NCBI GenBank assembly: GCA_016861185.1
Contig: BOKW01000008.1
Span: 62,001-126,000, forward strand
Direction: 5' to 3'
Source of the DNA: Betaproteobacteria bacterium
Lineage (GTDB): Bacteria > Pseudomonadota > Gammaproteobacteria > Burkholderiales > Burkholderiaceae_F
Length of the DNA: 64,000 bases
In this document: positions 9,119-18,140 of the stretch, in pieces
Position numbering within the stretch: position 1 is the stretch's first letter
Layout of the letters: each line of letters begins with the position of its first letter
Program-made: the position numbers and the translations under genes
The notes under the pieces: generated by a model
The model's input: the letters and a program-made list of their open reading frames with translations, nothing else
What the model was told of the DNA's origin: nothing
The model's database searches: none

Positions 9119-9715
9119 ATGAACGCCGCTCCCGCGCCGCTCGATCGCTTCATCCCGCAGCCCGACGTCCGGGAGCGCTTCGAAATCGTTATCGCGGCGC
9201 CGGCCGATCTGGTGATGCAGACCGCGGTCGATTTCGACATGCAGTCGTTGCCGCTCGTCAAGGCGATCTTCCGGCTGCGGGAGAAGTTCATGCGGGCGAC
9301 ACCCGCCGTGCCGCGCAAGCCGCAGGGGATCGTGGCGGAAACGCGTTCCCTCGGCTGGGGTCTGCTTGTGGAGAGGCCCGGCCGGCTGATCGTCTGCGGC
9401 GCGACCTGTCAGCCGTGGCTGGCGGACGTGACGTTCACGCCGATCGCGCCGGAGCGGTTCGCCTCGTATGCCGAGCCCGACCAGGTGAAGATCGCTTGGA
9501 CGCTCGAGGCGGAGCCCCTGGGCCCGGCGACCACGCGCTTCGTGCAGGAAACGCGCGCCATCGCGACCGACGCATCGGCGCGCGCGAAATTCCGTCGCTA
9601 CTGGCGCTGGGCGCGCTTCGGGATCGTCGCGATCCGTCTGCTGCTGTTGCCCGCCGTGCGGCGAACGGCGCAGCGGCGCTGGGCCGCCATGCAGCGCGCG
9701 GCCGGCAGCGGGTGA
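9119..9715 (+). CDS. SRPBCC-like hypothetical protein
   Basis: The protein has 198 residues and starts MNAAPAPLDRFIPQPDVRERF. The segment FEIVIAAPADLVMQTAVDFDM looks like the first strand and helix of an SRPBCC (polyketide-cyclase/START-like) fold. PDQVKIAWTLEAEPLGPATTRFVQETR looks like its central sheet. The C-terminus has a hydrophobic-basic helix (FGIVAIRLLLLPAVRR) that could be a membrane contact. No catalytic residues are evident and the ligand is unknown. It is convergent with the bcr operon and 79 bases downstream of the SDH protease gene. Confidence 0.6.
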   Translation: MNAAPAPLDRFIPQPDVRERFEIVIAAPADLVMQTAVDFDMQSLPLVKAIFRLREKFMRATPAVPRKPQGIVAETRSLGWGLLVERPGRLIVCGATCQPWLADVTFTPIAPERFASYAEPDQVKIAWTLEAEPLGPATTRFVQETRAIATDASARAKFRRYWRWARFGIVAIRLLLLPAVRRTAQRRWAAMQRAAGSG

Positions 9716-9766
9716 GCGGGAAGGCGGCGTGCGGCAAGTCGCACGACAGGCGCGACGCTCTCCCGA

Positions 9767-10012
9767 TCAGCCGTGCAACGCCTCGTACTTCGCGAGCAGC
9801 TCTTCCTTCGATTCCTGGAAGTCCGGATTCGGCACGATGCAGTCGGCGGGGCAGACGTCCATGCACTGCGGCGTGTCGTGCGCGCCGACGCATTCGGTGC
9901 ACTTGAGCGGGTCGATCACATAGATCGGGCTGCCGACGCTGATCACTTCGTTCGGGCAGGCGGGCTTGCAGGCGTCGCAGGCGGTGCAGTCGTCGTTGAT
10001 CAGCAGGGCCAT
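9767..10012 (-). CDS. fdx: 2[4Fe-4S] ferredoxin of the benzoyl-CoA reductase operon
   Basis: This 81-residue protein starts MALLINDDCTACDACKPACP and carries two cysteine clusters, CTACDACKPACP and CTECVGAHDTPQCMDVCP. The second has an eight-residue insert between the second and third Cys, as in Alvin-type low-potential ferredoxins. In Thauera aromatica a ferredoxin of this type delivers electrons from 2-oxoglutarate:ferredoxin oxidoreductase to benzoyl-CoA reductase. It is the last gene of the had-oah-dch-bcrCBAD-fdx unit, 23 bases after bcrD. The C-terminal tail QESKEELLAK is repeated as a remnant at 7857-7915. Confidence 0.95.
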   Translation of the reverse strand: MALLINDDCTACDACKPACPNEVISVGSPIYVIDPLKCTECVGAHDTPQCMDVCPADCIVPNPDFQESKEELLAKYEALHG

Positions 10013-10035
10013 CGTGTACTCCTCGACGATGTGAA

Positions 10036-10872
10036 TCAGGCGGCGGCCGCCTCCAGTTCGTTGAGCTTCGCGTGCCGGTACGCGCCCCAGAGCGCGGCGC
10101 CGATCGCCCCGGCGTAGATCGAGTCGGCGTGCGATACCGCGGTGACGTTGACCTTCTCGTTGGCCATCTCCTCCTGGATCGCCGCGAGCAGCCCGGTGTC
10201 GAGCGCCAGCCCGCCGGTCAGCAGCGCGATGCCGTCCTTGATGCCGGTGACCTTCAGCAGCTTGACGATGCGCGAGGCCATCGACAGGTGGATGCCCTTG
10301 AGGATGTCGGGCGTCGCGATGCCGCGGCTGACCATGTTGATCACGTCGGTCTCGGCGAGCACCGCGCAGATCGAACTGACCTTCTCCGGGTTCTTGGAGC
10401 TTTGGGAGAGCGCACCGATCTCCTCGACCGCCACGCCGAGATAGCGCGCGATGTTCTCCAGGAACTGGCCGGAGCCCGACGCGCACTGGCTCGTCATCTT
10501 GTACGAGAGCACCTTGCCGCGCTCGTCGATGTAGATCGCGCGGCCGTTCAGCGCGCCGATGTCGACGACCGCACGCGCGCGCGGCTCCAGGTACACGCCG
10601 CCGCGCGCGTGCGTCGTCATCGAGTAGAAGTGCCCGGTCGCGAACTTGACGTTTTCGCCTTCGCCGGTGGTCGCGATGTAGTCGACCTCGTCGGGCGCCA
10701 GTCCCGCGTCGGCGAGCACGGCGTCGTGGCCCTCCTGCGCCAGCGTCATCGGATCGCGGCGGCGGATGCGCTCGCAGCGCTTGGCGAGCCACTCGTGCCG
10801 GTCGCCTTCGGTGCGGAACAGGACGGTCTTGACCGCGCCCGAGCCGATGTCGATGCCCATCGTGATCGTCAT
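10036..10872 (-). CDS. bcrD: Benzoyl-CoA reductase subunit D (ATPase/activator type)
   Basis: The protein has 278 residues from MTITMGIDIGSG at 10872; an upstream in-frame Met adds an unlikely leader. It belongs to the BadF/BadG/HgdC ASKHA ATPase family. The phosphate-1 loop is GIDIGSGAVKTVLF, and Cys residues in SQCASGSGQF and SSICAVLAETD are the expected single ligands per subunit for the bridging [4Fe-4S] cluster. The C-terminal LLTGGLALDTGL is the adenosine-binding motif. With BcrA it forms the electron-activation module that couples ATP hydrolysis to single-electron transfer into BcrBC. The usual DIGGQD segment reads DIGALNG here. It is separated from bcrA by 68 bases containing a strong hairpin. 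Confidence 0.95.
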   Translation of the reverse strand: MTITMGIDIGSGAVKTVLFRTEGDRHEWLAKRCERIRRRDPMTLAQEGHDAVLADAGLAPDEVDYIATTGEGENVKFATGHFYSMTTHARGGVYLEPRARAVVDIGALNGRAIYIDERGKVLSYKMTSQCASGSGQFLENIARYLGVAVEEIGALSQSSKNPEKVSSICAVLAETDVINMVSRGIATPDILKGIHLSMASRIVKLLKVTGIKDGIALLTGGLALDTGLLAAIQEEMANEKVNVTAVSHADSIYAGAIGAALWGAYRHAKLNELEAAAA

Positions 10873-10897
10873 GTTGCCCCCTATGGCGCTTCGCGCC

Positions 10898-10914
10898 GTC
10901 CCCCCGAGGGGGAC
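10898..10914. repeat. Hairpin in the bcrA-bcrD spacer
   Basis: GTCCCCC and GGGGGAC form a 7-bp stem with a 3-base loop, next to GGCGCTTCGCGCC, itself a small palindrome. No U-tract follows on either strand. It looks like a REP-type or mRNA-stabilising element rather than a terminator, since fdx and bcrD should be co-expressed with bcrA. Confidence 0.6.
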
Positions 10915-10940
10915 TTCGCGCTTGAGGTGGCTCGGCGCGC

Positions 10941-12281
10941 TCATTGCCTTGCCTCCGCGGTCTTGCCTTCCTCGACCACCGCGCGCCAGGCGAAGGTCGC
11001 GCCGCCGAGCGCGCCGGTGTAGATCGAGTCGGGGTCGATGTTGATCGTCAGCTTGCCGTAGTTCTCCTCGACCAGCTCGCGCAGTGCCTTGACGGCCGCT
11101 TCGTTCTTCGCCACGCCGCCGGTGAAGGTGAACTCGTTGCGGATGCCGCCCGAGCGCGCCAGGATCGACATCGCGCGCAGGATGATTGCGCGGTGCAGGC
11201 CGGCCATGATGTCCTCGCGCTTGTCGCCGAGCGAAAGGCGGTCGCGCAGCTCGGCGCCGGCGAACACGGTGCAGGTCGAGTTGATGCGGATCGTCTTGGT
11301 CGACTTCATCGCCAGCGGGCCCAGCTCATGCAGCCCCATGTTCATCTCGTCGGCGATGTAGCCCAGATACCGGCCGCAGCCCGCCGCGCAGCGGTCGTTC
11401 ATCTGGAAGCTCTCGACGATGCCGTGCGGATCGACCTGGATCGCCTTGGTGTCCTGTCCGCCGATGTCGAGCACCGTGGCCGTGCCCGGATACATCACGT
11501 GCGCGCCGAGCCCGTGGCACAGGATCTCCGAGCGGATGTGCTCCTTCGAAAACGGCAGCCGCGCGCGCCCGTAGCCGGTGCCGACGACGTAGGTCTCCTC
11601 CAGCTCGGTGTCGAGCACGCCTTTGATCGGCGCTTCGATCTGTGCGCGCCGCGAACGCGTCTCGGGCATCACTTCGAACGTGCGCTCGAGCGCATCGAGC
11701 AGGTGGCGGCGGATCGCGTCGCCGTAGACGCGGTTCTCGACTTCGATGATCGAGCGGTCGAAGAGATTCAGCAAGAAGTCGTAGCGGATGCCGGCGTCCT
11801 TGGCGACCGATTCGCCCACCGCCAGGTACTGGCTGCCGGCGATGTCGCGGAAGAAATCGCTCTTGCGCTTCGCGCCCGGCGCGAACAGCGGGCGCGCCTC
11901 CGCATACAGACGCTTGAAGACTTCCGCGAGCGCCTCGCCGACCGCCTTCGTCATGTCGCCGAAGTGCGCGGTCGCGAGGTTGCGCTGGCAGGTGGCTTCG
12001 AGGTCGCCGAGCTGCTCGATGTACTGCTCGGCGCGGAAGTCGCGTTCGAGCTGACCGATGAACGCGTCGAGCCCGCCGTTCAGCGCCTTGGTCTCCGCCA
12101 GTGCGCGGCGGAACAGATGGAAGCGGCCGTTGACCAGCGCCTCCTGCTTGGCGACCGCCGCCGCGGTGTCGTAGTTCGACCGCGAGTTGGTGATGCCGCG
12201 GCCGAGCACGTGCTGGTTCTCGTCGATGACGACCGCCTTCGTGGTGGTCGAGCCGAGGTCGATGCCGATGAAGAGCCGCAT
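10941..12281 (-). CDS. bcrA: Benzoyl-CoA reductase subunit A (ATPase/activator type)
   Basis: The protein has 446 residues from [17 protein letters not shown] at 12281. It is an ASKHA-fold ATPase of the BadF/BcrA type. Visible motifs are the P1 loop ([15 protein letters not shown]), P2 ([11 protein letters not shown]) and [12 protein letters not shown]. Cys residues in [13 protein letters not shown] and [11 protein letters not shown] supply its half of the [4Fe-4S] cluster shared with BcrD. The roughly 150-residue insert between the two lobes is usual for BcrA relative to BcrD. It hydrolyses ATP to drive low-potential electrons from ferredoxin to the BcrBC active site in the cytoplasm. It lies 19 bases after bcrB. 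Confidence 0.96.
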   Translation of the reverse strand: MRLFIGIDLGSTTTKAVVIDENQHVLGRGITNSRSNYDTAAAVAKQEALVNGRFHLFRRALAETKALNGGLDAFIGQLERDFRAEQYIEQLGDLEATCQRNLATAHFGDMTKAVGEALAEVFKRLYAEARPLFAPGAKRKSDFFRDIAGSQYLAVGESVAKDAGIRYDFLLNLFDRSIIEVENRVYGDAIRRHLLDALERTFEVMPETRSRRAQIEAPIKGVLDTELEETYVVGTGYGRARLPFSKEHIRSEILCHGLGAHVMYPGTATVLDIGGQDTKAIQVDPHGIVESFQMNDRCAAGCGRYLGYIADEMNMGLHELGPLAMKSTKTIRINSTCTVFAGAELRDRLSLGDKREDIMAGLHRAIILRAMSILARSGGIRNEFTFTGGVAKNEAAVKALRELVEENYGKLTINIDPDSIYTGALGGATFAWRAVVEEGKTAEARQ

Positions 12282-12300
12282 GGTGTTCTCCTCCTGCAGC

Positions 12301-13647
12301 TCAGTGCGCGGCCGCGATCGGCACGAACGGCGCCGGCGCGTTCGCATGCGCCAGGCGCTTCTGCTTGACCATCTGGAAGTAGCTCTCCAGCCGGTTCTTG
12401 ACGTTGGCCGCCGAGAAGTAGCGCGGGTCGACGAGGTCCGTTTCGATGAACGCGGCCGGCTTGCCGGTGCGCTTTTCCACCTCGCGCAGGATCAGCAGCT
12501 GGCCGGCGGAGAAGCTGTTGCAGCTCTTGATCGAGTTGATCAGCAGGCCATCGGCCTGGTACTCGTCGATGTACTTGCAGATCATGTCGATCCGCGACGG
12601 CAGGTTCAGGTTCGTGTAGCAGCCGAGGCAGTATTCGGCGAGCGATTCGAGCGGCCGGTCCGGATCGTGGCGGAAGCCGAAGTCGTAGACGCCGCCGACC
12701 TTCGCGTACGTCGACGTGACGACGACCGCGCCTTCGTCGTAGAACATCTTCCAGAAGTCGCGGAAGCTGGTCCAGTTGGGCGGGCCTTCGACGACGAGCC
12801 GGTACTTCTCCTCGCCCATCTCGCCTTCGGGCGTGATCGGGCCCTTGCCTTCGCGCACGCGCTGCTCGATCTCGCCGCGCAGCACGCGGTAGTACTCGGT
12901 CGCCTCGGGTGTGCCGCGGAACGCGGTGAAGATCGGGCCGATGTAGTAGACGGCGCCGAAGTAGCCGTCGATCGGCGAGGGTCGGTTCTTCGCGCTCTGC
13001 AGGACGGCGACCAGATCTTCCTCGGCCTTCTGCGATTCCTTCATGTACTGGCGCAGCCGGTCGATGTCGAACTTCACGCCCGAGATGCGCTCGAGCGCGG
13101 GAATCACCGTCTCCTTCAGCTGCTTGACGACGTAGTCGCGCATGTTCGGGTTGATCCTGCCTTCGCCCTGGTACGGGACGTGCAGCATCACCGTCTCGCA
13201 GCCGTACTTGTGGCGAATCAGCTCGAACCACTTCATAAAGGTGAAGCAGCCCGTGTAGGACAGCAGCAGGATGTCGGGCTTCGGCAGCGGGTCGCCGGTC
13301 GGCCCGACTTCGCCGCCGAGCATCATCCCGAGGTCGGCCTTGACGTACGTGCAGACGTCCTCGCTTTGGCCGTCGCGTTCCGCGTCCATGATGAACTTGC
13401 CGCTCTTCTTGCGCATGCCGTTCTGCAGCGCGTTGGTCTCGGGCAGCGAGCGCGCGAAGTCGAAGCACATCAGCAGCTCGTTGAGATTCCCCGGCACGAA
13501 GGTCGCCGACACCTTGCGGCCGAGCGCGCGTGCCTGCGCGAGCTCCTCGTAGTTGCGATTGATCAGCTCCTTCTGCAGCCACATCGCGTCCTCTTTCTGG
13601 ACGTTCTGCGGCTTCTTCGTCGGGGTGGGCATCGCGATCGTGCTCAT
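12301..13647 (-). CDS. bcrB: Benzoyl-CoA reductase subunit B
   Basis: The protein has 448 residues from [12 protein letters not shown] at 13647; a Met seven residues upstream is disfavoured. It belongs to the 2-hydroxyacyl-CoA dehydratase D-component (HgdB/FldB) family. Cysteines expected to bind the active-site cluster appear in [28 protein letters not shown] and [12 protein letters not shown]. With BcrC it forms the module that binds benzoyl-CoA and reduces the ring to cyclohexa-1,5-diene-1-carbonyl-CoA. It sits 10 bases after bcrC. Its length and position match the Thauera bcrCBAD order. Confidence 0.96.
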   Translation of the reverse strand: MSTIAMPTPTKKPQNVQKEDAMWLQKELINRNYEELAQARALGRKVSATFVPGNLNELLMCFDFARSLPETNALQNGMRKKSGKFIMDAERDGQSEDVCTYVKADLGMMLGGEVGPTGDPLPKPDILLLSYTGCFTFMKWFELIRHKYGCETVMLHVPYQGEGRINPNMRDYVVKQLKETVIPALERISGVKFDIDRLRQYMKESQKAEEDLVAVLQSAKNRPSPIDGYFGAVYYIGPIFTAFRGTPEATEYYRVLRGEIEQRVREGKGPITPEGEMGEEKYRLVVEGPPNWTSFRDFWKMFYDEGAVVVTSTYAKVGGVYDFGFRHDPDRPLESLAEYCLGCYTNLNLPSRIDMICKYIDEYQADGLLINSIKSCNSFSAGQLLILREVEKRTGKPAAFIETDLVDPRYFSAANVKNRLESYFQMVKQKRLAHANAPAPFVPIAAAH

Positions 13648-13657
13648 CGTTCGTCTC

Positions 13658-14836
13658 CTACGCCGCATTCCACAGCTTGATCGAATCGGCGAACGTTCCG
13701 GCCTGCTCGCGGATCGGCGCCATCTGGCCGGTGTTTTCGGCGTACTTGAAGGCGGTGTGCGGAATCTTCTGTTTCGACAGCACGTCCTGCAGCATCGGCC
13801 GCTCGAGCAGCGCCGGATCGCAGAACGACGGCGCGGCGAAGATCACGCCTTCGGCGCCGAAGTTCTTGACCTGCTTCAGCAGGAATTGGCCCTTCTCCTC
13901 GCGCCGCGTGTCGTACTTGGCGGCGGTCGTCGCCGAGCGATGCAGGAACGCCTTCGACAGTTCCTCGAGCGGCTTGCCGCCGGTCGGCACGTCGTCGAGC
14001 AGCCAGCGGTGTACCAGCATGAAGTCGTCGTCGACGATGTAGCAGCCGGCCATCTCGATCGACTTGATCAGCGCGAGCGGCGGCTGTTCGCAGAACGTGC
14101 CGTTGATCACGACGCGCGCGTTGTCGCGCTTGGGCCGCGGCAGGGCATCGGCGGCGGCGATGTAGTCGCGCACGAGTTGCGTGTGCTCCTTGGGCGGCAG
14201 CACCATGCCGGCGCGCAGCACGAGGTACACCTCCGAGGTCGGCGCCTGCCAGGGTTTGGCGGCGCGGTATTTGTACAGATCGCGGATCGCCGCGCGGTTG
14301 TCGTTGTAGACCGCGATCGACGCGTTCAGCATGTCGTCGGTGATCTCGCGGCCGGCCACGCGTCCGAGATCCTCGCGCAGCACTTCGAGCTCCTGCACGT
14401 AGAAGCGGCCGCCGATCGCGTCCTCGTAGTTCTGCGGGACGTCGAAGTAGCGGACGTATTTGTCCTTGAACAGGATCTGCCACATGCCCGACAGATTCCG
14501 GATCACGTCGCAGATCGACGGGAACAGCATGCCGTCGAGGCAGTCCAGGCGGCCGGTCAGCCCCAGCTCGATCGTCGAGCGCGGGATGCGGCAGATATAG
14601 CTCTGGTAGTAGGCGTCGCCCTGGATCACCTCGAGCTGGTCGCCGCCGCCGAGGATGCCGACCGGCAGCATGCCCGCCGCGTGCATGAGCTCGCGCGGCA
14701 CGTAGACGGGCATGTAGCCGATCGCCTTGCGGCCGGGTGCCGCCGCCTTCCATTCCTTGACGGCGTTGAAGTGCAGGTCCTCGAACAGCGCTTCGCAGCG
14801 CTGGACGATCTGGACGACGGGCGGGACAGCGGCCAT
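13658..14836 (-). CDS. bcrC: Benzoyl-CoA reductase subunit C
   Basis: This 392-residue protein is the second 2-hydroxyacyl-CoA dehydratase-family subunit of the reductase. Conserved segments include KAIGYMPVYVPRELMHAAGM at the N-terminus and candidate cluster-binding cysteines at about 82 (SYICRIPRST), in INGTFCEQPPLAL and in APSFCDPALLERP. BcrB and BcrC form the ring-reducing half of the enzyme. The start follows dch by only 10 bases, showing one transcript. No defects are visible. Confidence 0.96.
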   Translation of the reverse strand: MAAVPPVVQIVQRCEALFEDLHFNAVKEWKAAAPGRKAIGYMPVYVPRELMHAAGMLPVGILGGGDQLEVIQGDAYYQSYICRIPRSTIELGLTGRLDCLDGMLFPSICDVIRNLSGMWQILFKDKYVRYFDVPQNYEDAIGGRFYVQELEVLREDLGRVAGREITDDMLNASIAVYNDNRAAIRDLYKYRAAKPWQAPTSEVYLVLRAGMVLPPKEHTQLVRDYIAAADALPRPKRDNARVVINGTFCEQPPLALIKSIEMAGCYIVDDDFMLVHRWLLDDVPTGGKPLEELSKAFLHRSATTAAKYDTRREEKGQFLLKQVKNFGAEGVIFAAPSFCDPALLERPMLQDVLSKQKIPHTAFKYAENTGQMAPIREQAGTFADSIKLWNAA

Positions 14837-14846
14837 CGCAGTGCTC

Positions 14847-15608
14847 CTATCGGTGTTCCCACTGCGGCCGGCGCTTGGCGAGAAAGGCGGTCAGGCCTTC
14901 GTTCGCGTCGCGCGTGGCCATCAGTCGGTCGAGGTAAAGGCGTTCGACGTCGGCGAGCCGCTGGCGCACGTCGCGGATCATCGGTCCGCGCACGGCTGCC
15001 AGCGCGCAGGCGAGCGATGAGGCGCTCTTGCCGGCAAGGTGTTCGTTGAAATAGGTGAGCGCGGCCGTCTCCGGATCGGCGAAGACCGTGTGCACGAGTC
15101 CCGCGGCGCGCGCTTCTTCGGCGCCGATCGAGCGGCCCGAGAACAGCAGGTCCTCGGCCATCGGCCGGTTGACGCGGTAGGGCAGCAGTACCGAGGCGGC
15201 CGGCGCGAAGACGCCGAGCTTCATCTCGGGTTGGCCGAACTGCGCGTCGGGCGAAGCGAAGATCAGGCTGCCCGCGAGCGCGACTTCGAGCCCGCCGCCC
15301 AGACACTGGCCGCGCACCGCGACCAGAATCGGCGCCGGAAACTCGATCATCGCGACGATCAGCGCGTGCAGCGACGCCAGCATCTGCGCGCACTGCGTGG
15401 GCAGGTGTTCCTCGACGCTCGCGCCGAAGCTGAAGTTCGGTCCCTCGGCGTCGAGCAGCACGCCGCGCAGCTTGTTGTTCGCGCGGTGCGCGAGCAGCGC
15501 GCCGTCGAGCGCGGCGATCATCGCCGCGTCGACGATGTTCGCGCGCGGCCGCGCCAGCCGCAGCCGCAGCAACGCGCCGTCGAGTTCGAGCCAGTCCTTC
15601 ACGCTCAT
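14847..15608 (-). CDS. dch: Cyclohexa-1,5-diene-1-carbonyl-CoA hydratase
   Basis: This 253-residue enoyl-CoA hydratase/isomerase superfamily protein hydrates the product of benzoyl-CoA reductase to 6-hydroxycyclohex-1-ene-1-carbonyl-CoA. The crotonase oxyanion-hole segments are LVAVRGQCLGGGLEVALAG and, earlier, PNFSFGASVEEHLP. The specific assignment rests on position: between oah and bcrC, exactly as in Thauera aromatica. A 136-base spacer upstream carries a repeat element, the only sizeable gap inside the had-oah-dch-bcr unit. Confidence 0.93.
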   Translation of the reverse strand: MSVKDWLELDGALLRLRLARPRANIVDAAMIAALDGALLAHRANNKLRGVLLDAEGPNFSFGASVEEHLPTQCAQMLASLHALIVAMIEFPAPILVAVRGQCLGGGLEVALAGSLIFASPDAQFGQPEMKLGVFAPAASVLLPYRVNRPMAEDLLFSGRSIGAEEARAAGLVHTVFADPETAALTYFNEHLAGKSASSLACALAAVRGPMIRDVRQRLADVERLYLDRLMATRDANEGLTAFLAKRRPQWEHR

Positions 15609-15642
15609 CCGACCTCCTCAGCCGGGCGAAGATCGCTGTTCG

Positions 15643-15724
15643 AACACGGAGACACAGAGCGCACCGAGAAAAGCACTTCTGTCCTGCCTTGCCTCTGTGT
15701 TCTCTGTGTCTCTGTGGTGAATAT
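15643..15724. repeat. CACGGAGA-type inverted repeat between oah and dch
   Basis: The left arm ACACGGAGACACAGAG is complemented by the right arm CTCTGTGTTCTCTGTGTCTC, ending GTGGTGAATA. It belongs to the same family as the elements at 39854-40038 and 42421-42527. Transcription reads through it from oah into dch, so it must form a stem in the operon mRNA. Confidence 0.8.
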
Positions 15725-15744
15725 GGCCTTTGCCGTCATCGCCG

Positions 15745-16845
15745 TCAGCCGCCACGCTTTGCCTTCGGCTGAATCGAATCGTGCAGCGGCCCGACCCACG
15801 ACTCGCCTTGCGCGAGCTTCTGGCGCAGCAGCACGAAGTCGACCTCGCGATCGTCTTTCGTGCCTTCGTTGAACGCCGTGAAGCCCGCGCGCGCCTCGGT
15901 CATCATGTTCAGTGCGAGCCACGCGCGCGAGTCCTCCTTGTTGCGGTTCCACGCTTCGAGCTTCGGTTTGCGCAGCTCCTCGAGCGTCTTGGTCGTGCAG
16001 TCGGGGAAGGTCAGCAGGATCTTGGCGCACAGTTCCTCGACCTTGGCGTCGAGCAGCGACAGGTCGACCGTGCCGCGCGCGAGCAGCGCCTTCGCTTCCT
16101 TCGCGGCGTCGCCGGTTCTGGGTTCGCCGTAGACGAAGCGGCCGTACTCGTCGACCATGCGCTGCGTCTCGACGAGCGGGTTCGCGACCCACTTGCCGTC
16201 GACTTTCAGCGCCGGCACGAGGTCGGTCAGGATGCCCATGTGGTACGCCTTGTGCGCGGAGAACGGCTCGCACAGCACGCACGCGGCCATCGCGCGTTCG
16301 GCGCCGACGACCACCGGCAGGAAGTCGGTCGCGCCGCCGATCGGCGCCGAGCCGTGCTTGGGACCGGCCTGGCCGAAGCGCGCCAGATCCTGCGCGACCG
16401 AGAAGTCGCACGCCATGCCGATCTCCTGGCCGCCGCCGATCCGCATGCCGTTGACGCGGCAGATCACCGGCTTGTCGCAGGCGAGGATCGCCGAGACCAT
16501 GTCGTTGAACAGCCGCATGTACTGCCGGTACTCCTGCGGGTGCCCGGCGTAGTACTCGGCGTACTCCTTGGTGTTGCCGCCGGTGCAGAAGGCCTTGTCG
16601 CCGACGCCGGTGAAGACGACGCAGTTGACGTCGCGCGCGTTGCTCGCCGCGCGCATCGCCAGGATCACGCCCTTGACCATGTCCGTCGTGTACGAGTTGT
16701 ACTGGCTCGGGTTGTCGAGCCAGATCCAGGCGTTGTACAGGCCGGCGACTTCCTTGCCGTCGGGCGTGCGCGCGGGTCGCTTCTCGTAGCGGACGCCGGG
16801 TTTGCGGATGTCGTCGACGAGGTCGTGGTTCTTGAATTCGCGCAT
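15745..16845 (-). CDS. oah: 6-oxocyclohex-1-ene-1-carbonyl-CoA hydrolase
   Basis: This 366-residue crotonase-fold protein opens the ring of 6-oxocyclohex-1-ene-1-carbonyl-CoA by adding water, giving 3-hydroxypimelyl-CoA. Segments include VNCVVFTGVGDKAFCTGGNT, PVICRVNGMRIGGGQEIGMA and FGQAGPKHGSAPIGGATDF, typical of the longer Oah/BamA group, which exceeds the usual 260-residue crotonase by about 100 residues. It lies 25 bases after had. The only notable context is the repeat element after its stop codon. Confidence 0.96.
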   Translation of the reverse strand: MREFKNHDLVDDIRKPGVRYEKRPARTPDGKEVAGLYNAWIWLDNPSQYNSYTTDMVKGVILAMRAASNARDVNCVVFTGVGDKAFCTGGNTKEYAEYYAGHPQEYRQYMRLFNDMVSAILACDKPVICRVNGMRIGGGQEIGMACDFSVAQDLARFGQAGPKHGSAPIGGATDFLPVVVGAERAMAACVLCEPFSAHKAYHMGILTDLVPALKVDGKWVANPLVETQRMVDEYGRFVYGEPRTGDAAKEAKALLARGTVDLSLLDAKVEELCAKILLTFPDCTTKTLEELRKPKLEAWNRNKEDSRAWLALNMMTEARAGFTAFNEGTKDDREVDFVLLRQKLAQGESWVGPLHDSIQPKAKRGG

Positions 16846-16870
16846 GGCGGCGGATCCTTCGTTCGGAAGT

Positions 16871-17938
16871 TCAGGACGGCACCAGCACCGCGCGCTTGCG
16901 GATCTCGCGCGCGTGCACGGCGTGGAAGACGTGGTTGATGTCGTCGAGCGGATGCAGTTCGACGAAGGGCGCGATCGCGACCTTGCTTTCGAGCACGAGG
17001 TCGAGCGCGGCCGGATAGTGCTCGGGCGGGCAGCCCCAGTTGCCGATCGCGCGCGCGTCGAACGCCATCAGGTTCGACAGCCGCACCTCGACCTTGTCCA
17101 TCGTGAAACCGACGACCGACAGCGTCGCCCCGTGCACCAGCAGACCGAACGCGGTGAGCTGTCCCGCCGCCGTGCCCGAGCACTCGAAGATGCGCCACTC
17201 GGTCGAGCGCAGCCCGTTCTTCTTCGCGAACGCCGCGATCTCGGCTTTCAGCGCCTTGGCGTCGAAGTTGCGCGCGTTCAAGGTCAGGTCCGCACCGTGC
17301 GGCGCGATCGCCGCGAGCTTGGCGTCGTTGACGTCGATCGCGACGACCTGCGCGCCGAACGCGCGCGCCACCTGAACGCAATAGCCGCCGACGCCGCCGA
17401 CGCCGATCACGATCGCCACGCAGCCGGGCTCCACCTCCGCGCGGCGCACCGCCTGATAGGGCGTGGTCAGCGCGTCGGCGACGATCGACACCTGCGGCAG
17501 CGTCAAGCCCGCCGCGGCAAGCCGCTGCGGATCGACTTCGCACAGCCCGCGGCCCGGCACGACGATGTGCGACGCGAAGCCGCCCTGCACGTCGTTGCCC
17601 GGCATCTTCTGGCTGCGGCAGATCGGCGCCAGCCCGCGTTTGCACAGGTCGCATTCGCCGCAGGGCAGGACCGCCGGGACGATGACCGTCTTGCCGAGCC
17701 AGCGCTCGGCGCCCGCGCCGGCTGCGACCACGGTGCCGCTGATCTCGTGGCCGAGCGCGAGCGGCAGCGGCGCGTTGGTCCGCACGCCGTCGTAGTAATA
17801 GCCGAGGTCGGTGTGGCAGACGCCGCAGCCTGCGACCGCGACCACCACCTCGCCCGCGCCCGCTTCCGCGTCGAACGACGCGCGCTCGAGCGGCGCCTTC
17901 GGCGCGGTCATCAGCCAGCGGTGTGCCTCGATGCCCAT
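16871..17938 (-). CDS. had: 6-hydroxycyclohex-1-ene-1-carbonyl-CoA dehydrogenase
   Basis: This 355-residue zinc-type medium-chain dehydrogenase oxidises the hydroxyl product of Dch with NAD. The catalytic zinc motif [14 protein letters not shown] and the structural zinc cysteines [15 protein letters not shown] are present. The Rossmann motif [20 protein letters not shown] is intact. It is the first gene of the minus-strand unit and diverges from korA across 202 bases that carry an FNR-like site. The assignment rests on gene order had-oah-dch-bcr. Confidence 0.95.
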   Translation of the reverse strand: MGIEAHRWLMTAPKAPLERASFDAEAGAGEVVVAVAGCGVCHTDLGYYYDGVRTNAPLPLALGHEISGTVVAAGAGAERWLGKTVIVPAVLPCGECDLCKRGLAPICRSQKMPGNDVQGGFASHIVVPGRGLCEVDPQRLAAAGLTLPQVSIVADALTTPYQAVRRAEVEPGCVAIVIGVGGVGGYCVQVARAFGAQVVAIDVNDAKLAAIAPHGADLTLNARNFDAKALKAEIAAFAKKNGLRSTEWRIFECSGTAAGQLTAFGLLVHGATLSVVGFTMDKVEVRLSNLMAFDARAIGNWGCPPEHYPAALDLVLESKVAIAPFVELHPLDDINHVFHAVHAREIRKRAVLVPS

Positions 17939-17985
17939 CGAACGACTCCCCCTTTGCGCCAGATCACTTTTCGACCGCCTGCCGA

Positions 17986-18015
17986 TTGACCCGGCCGTTG
18001 ATGCGCGGCTATTCT
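17986..18015 (+). promoter_or_regulatory. Candidate promoter of korA
   Basis: TTGACC at 17986-17991 and TATTCT at 18010-18015, with an 18-base spacer, resemble a sigma-70 promoter reading into korA. It would give a leader of over 100 bases. This is a pattern match only. Confidence 0.4.
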
Positions 18016-18077
18016 GGCATAGCGGTACCGATTTACCAGTTCAGATGTGCATGCTGCGGAAGCACAGTGCGGATTCA

Positions 18078-18091
18078 ATGATCTGGGTCAA
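18078..18091. promoter_or_regulatory. FNR/AadR-like binding site between had and korA
   Basis: The 14-base sequence ATGATCTGGGTCAA reads TTGACCCAGATCAT on the other strand and matches the FNR consensus TTGATN4ATCAA at 8 of 10 positions. Crp/Fnr-type activators (AadR, AcpR) control anaerobic benzoate genes in related bacteria. Here the site lies between the two divergent anaerobic units, so it could switch on one or both when oxygen is absent. Confidence 0.5.
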
Positions 18092-18140
18092 ACCGGGTCG
18101 GTCGGCGGCGCGGATGTAATGGGCGCCGAGGGAGGTTCAC

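Noticed and set aside
7855-9318. Minus-strand frame opposite the SDH protease that ends in ferredoxin-like residues
   Set aside because: Only the last ~17 codons resemble fdx; the rest is antisense. Recorded as a remnant instead.
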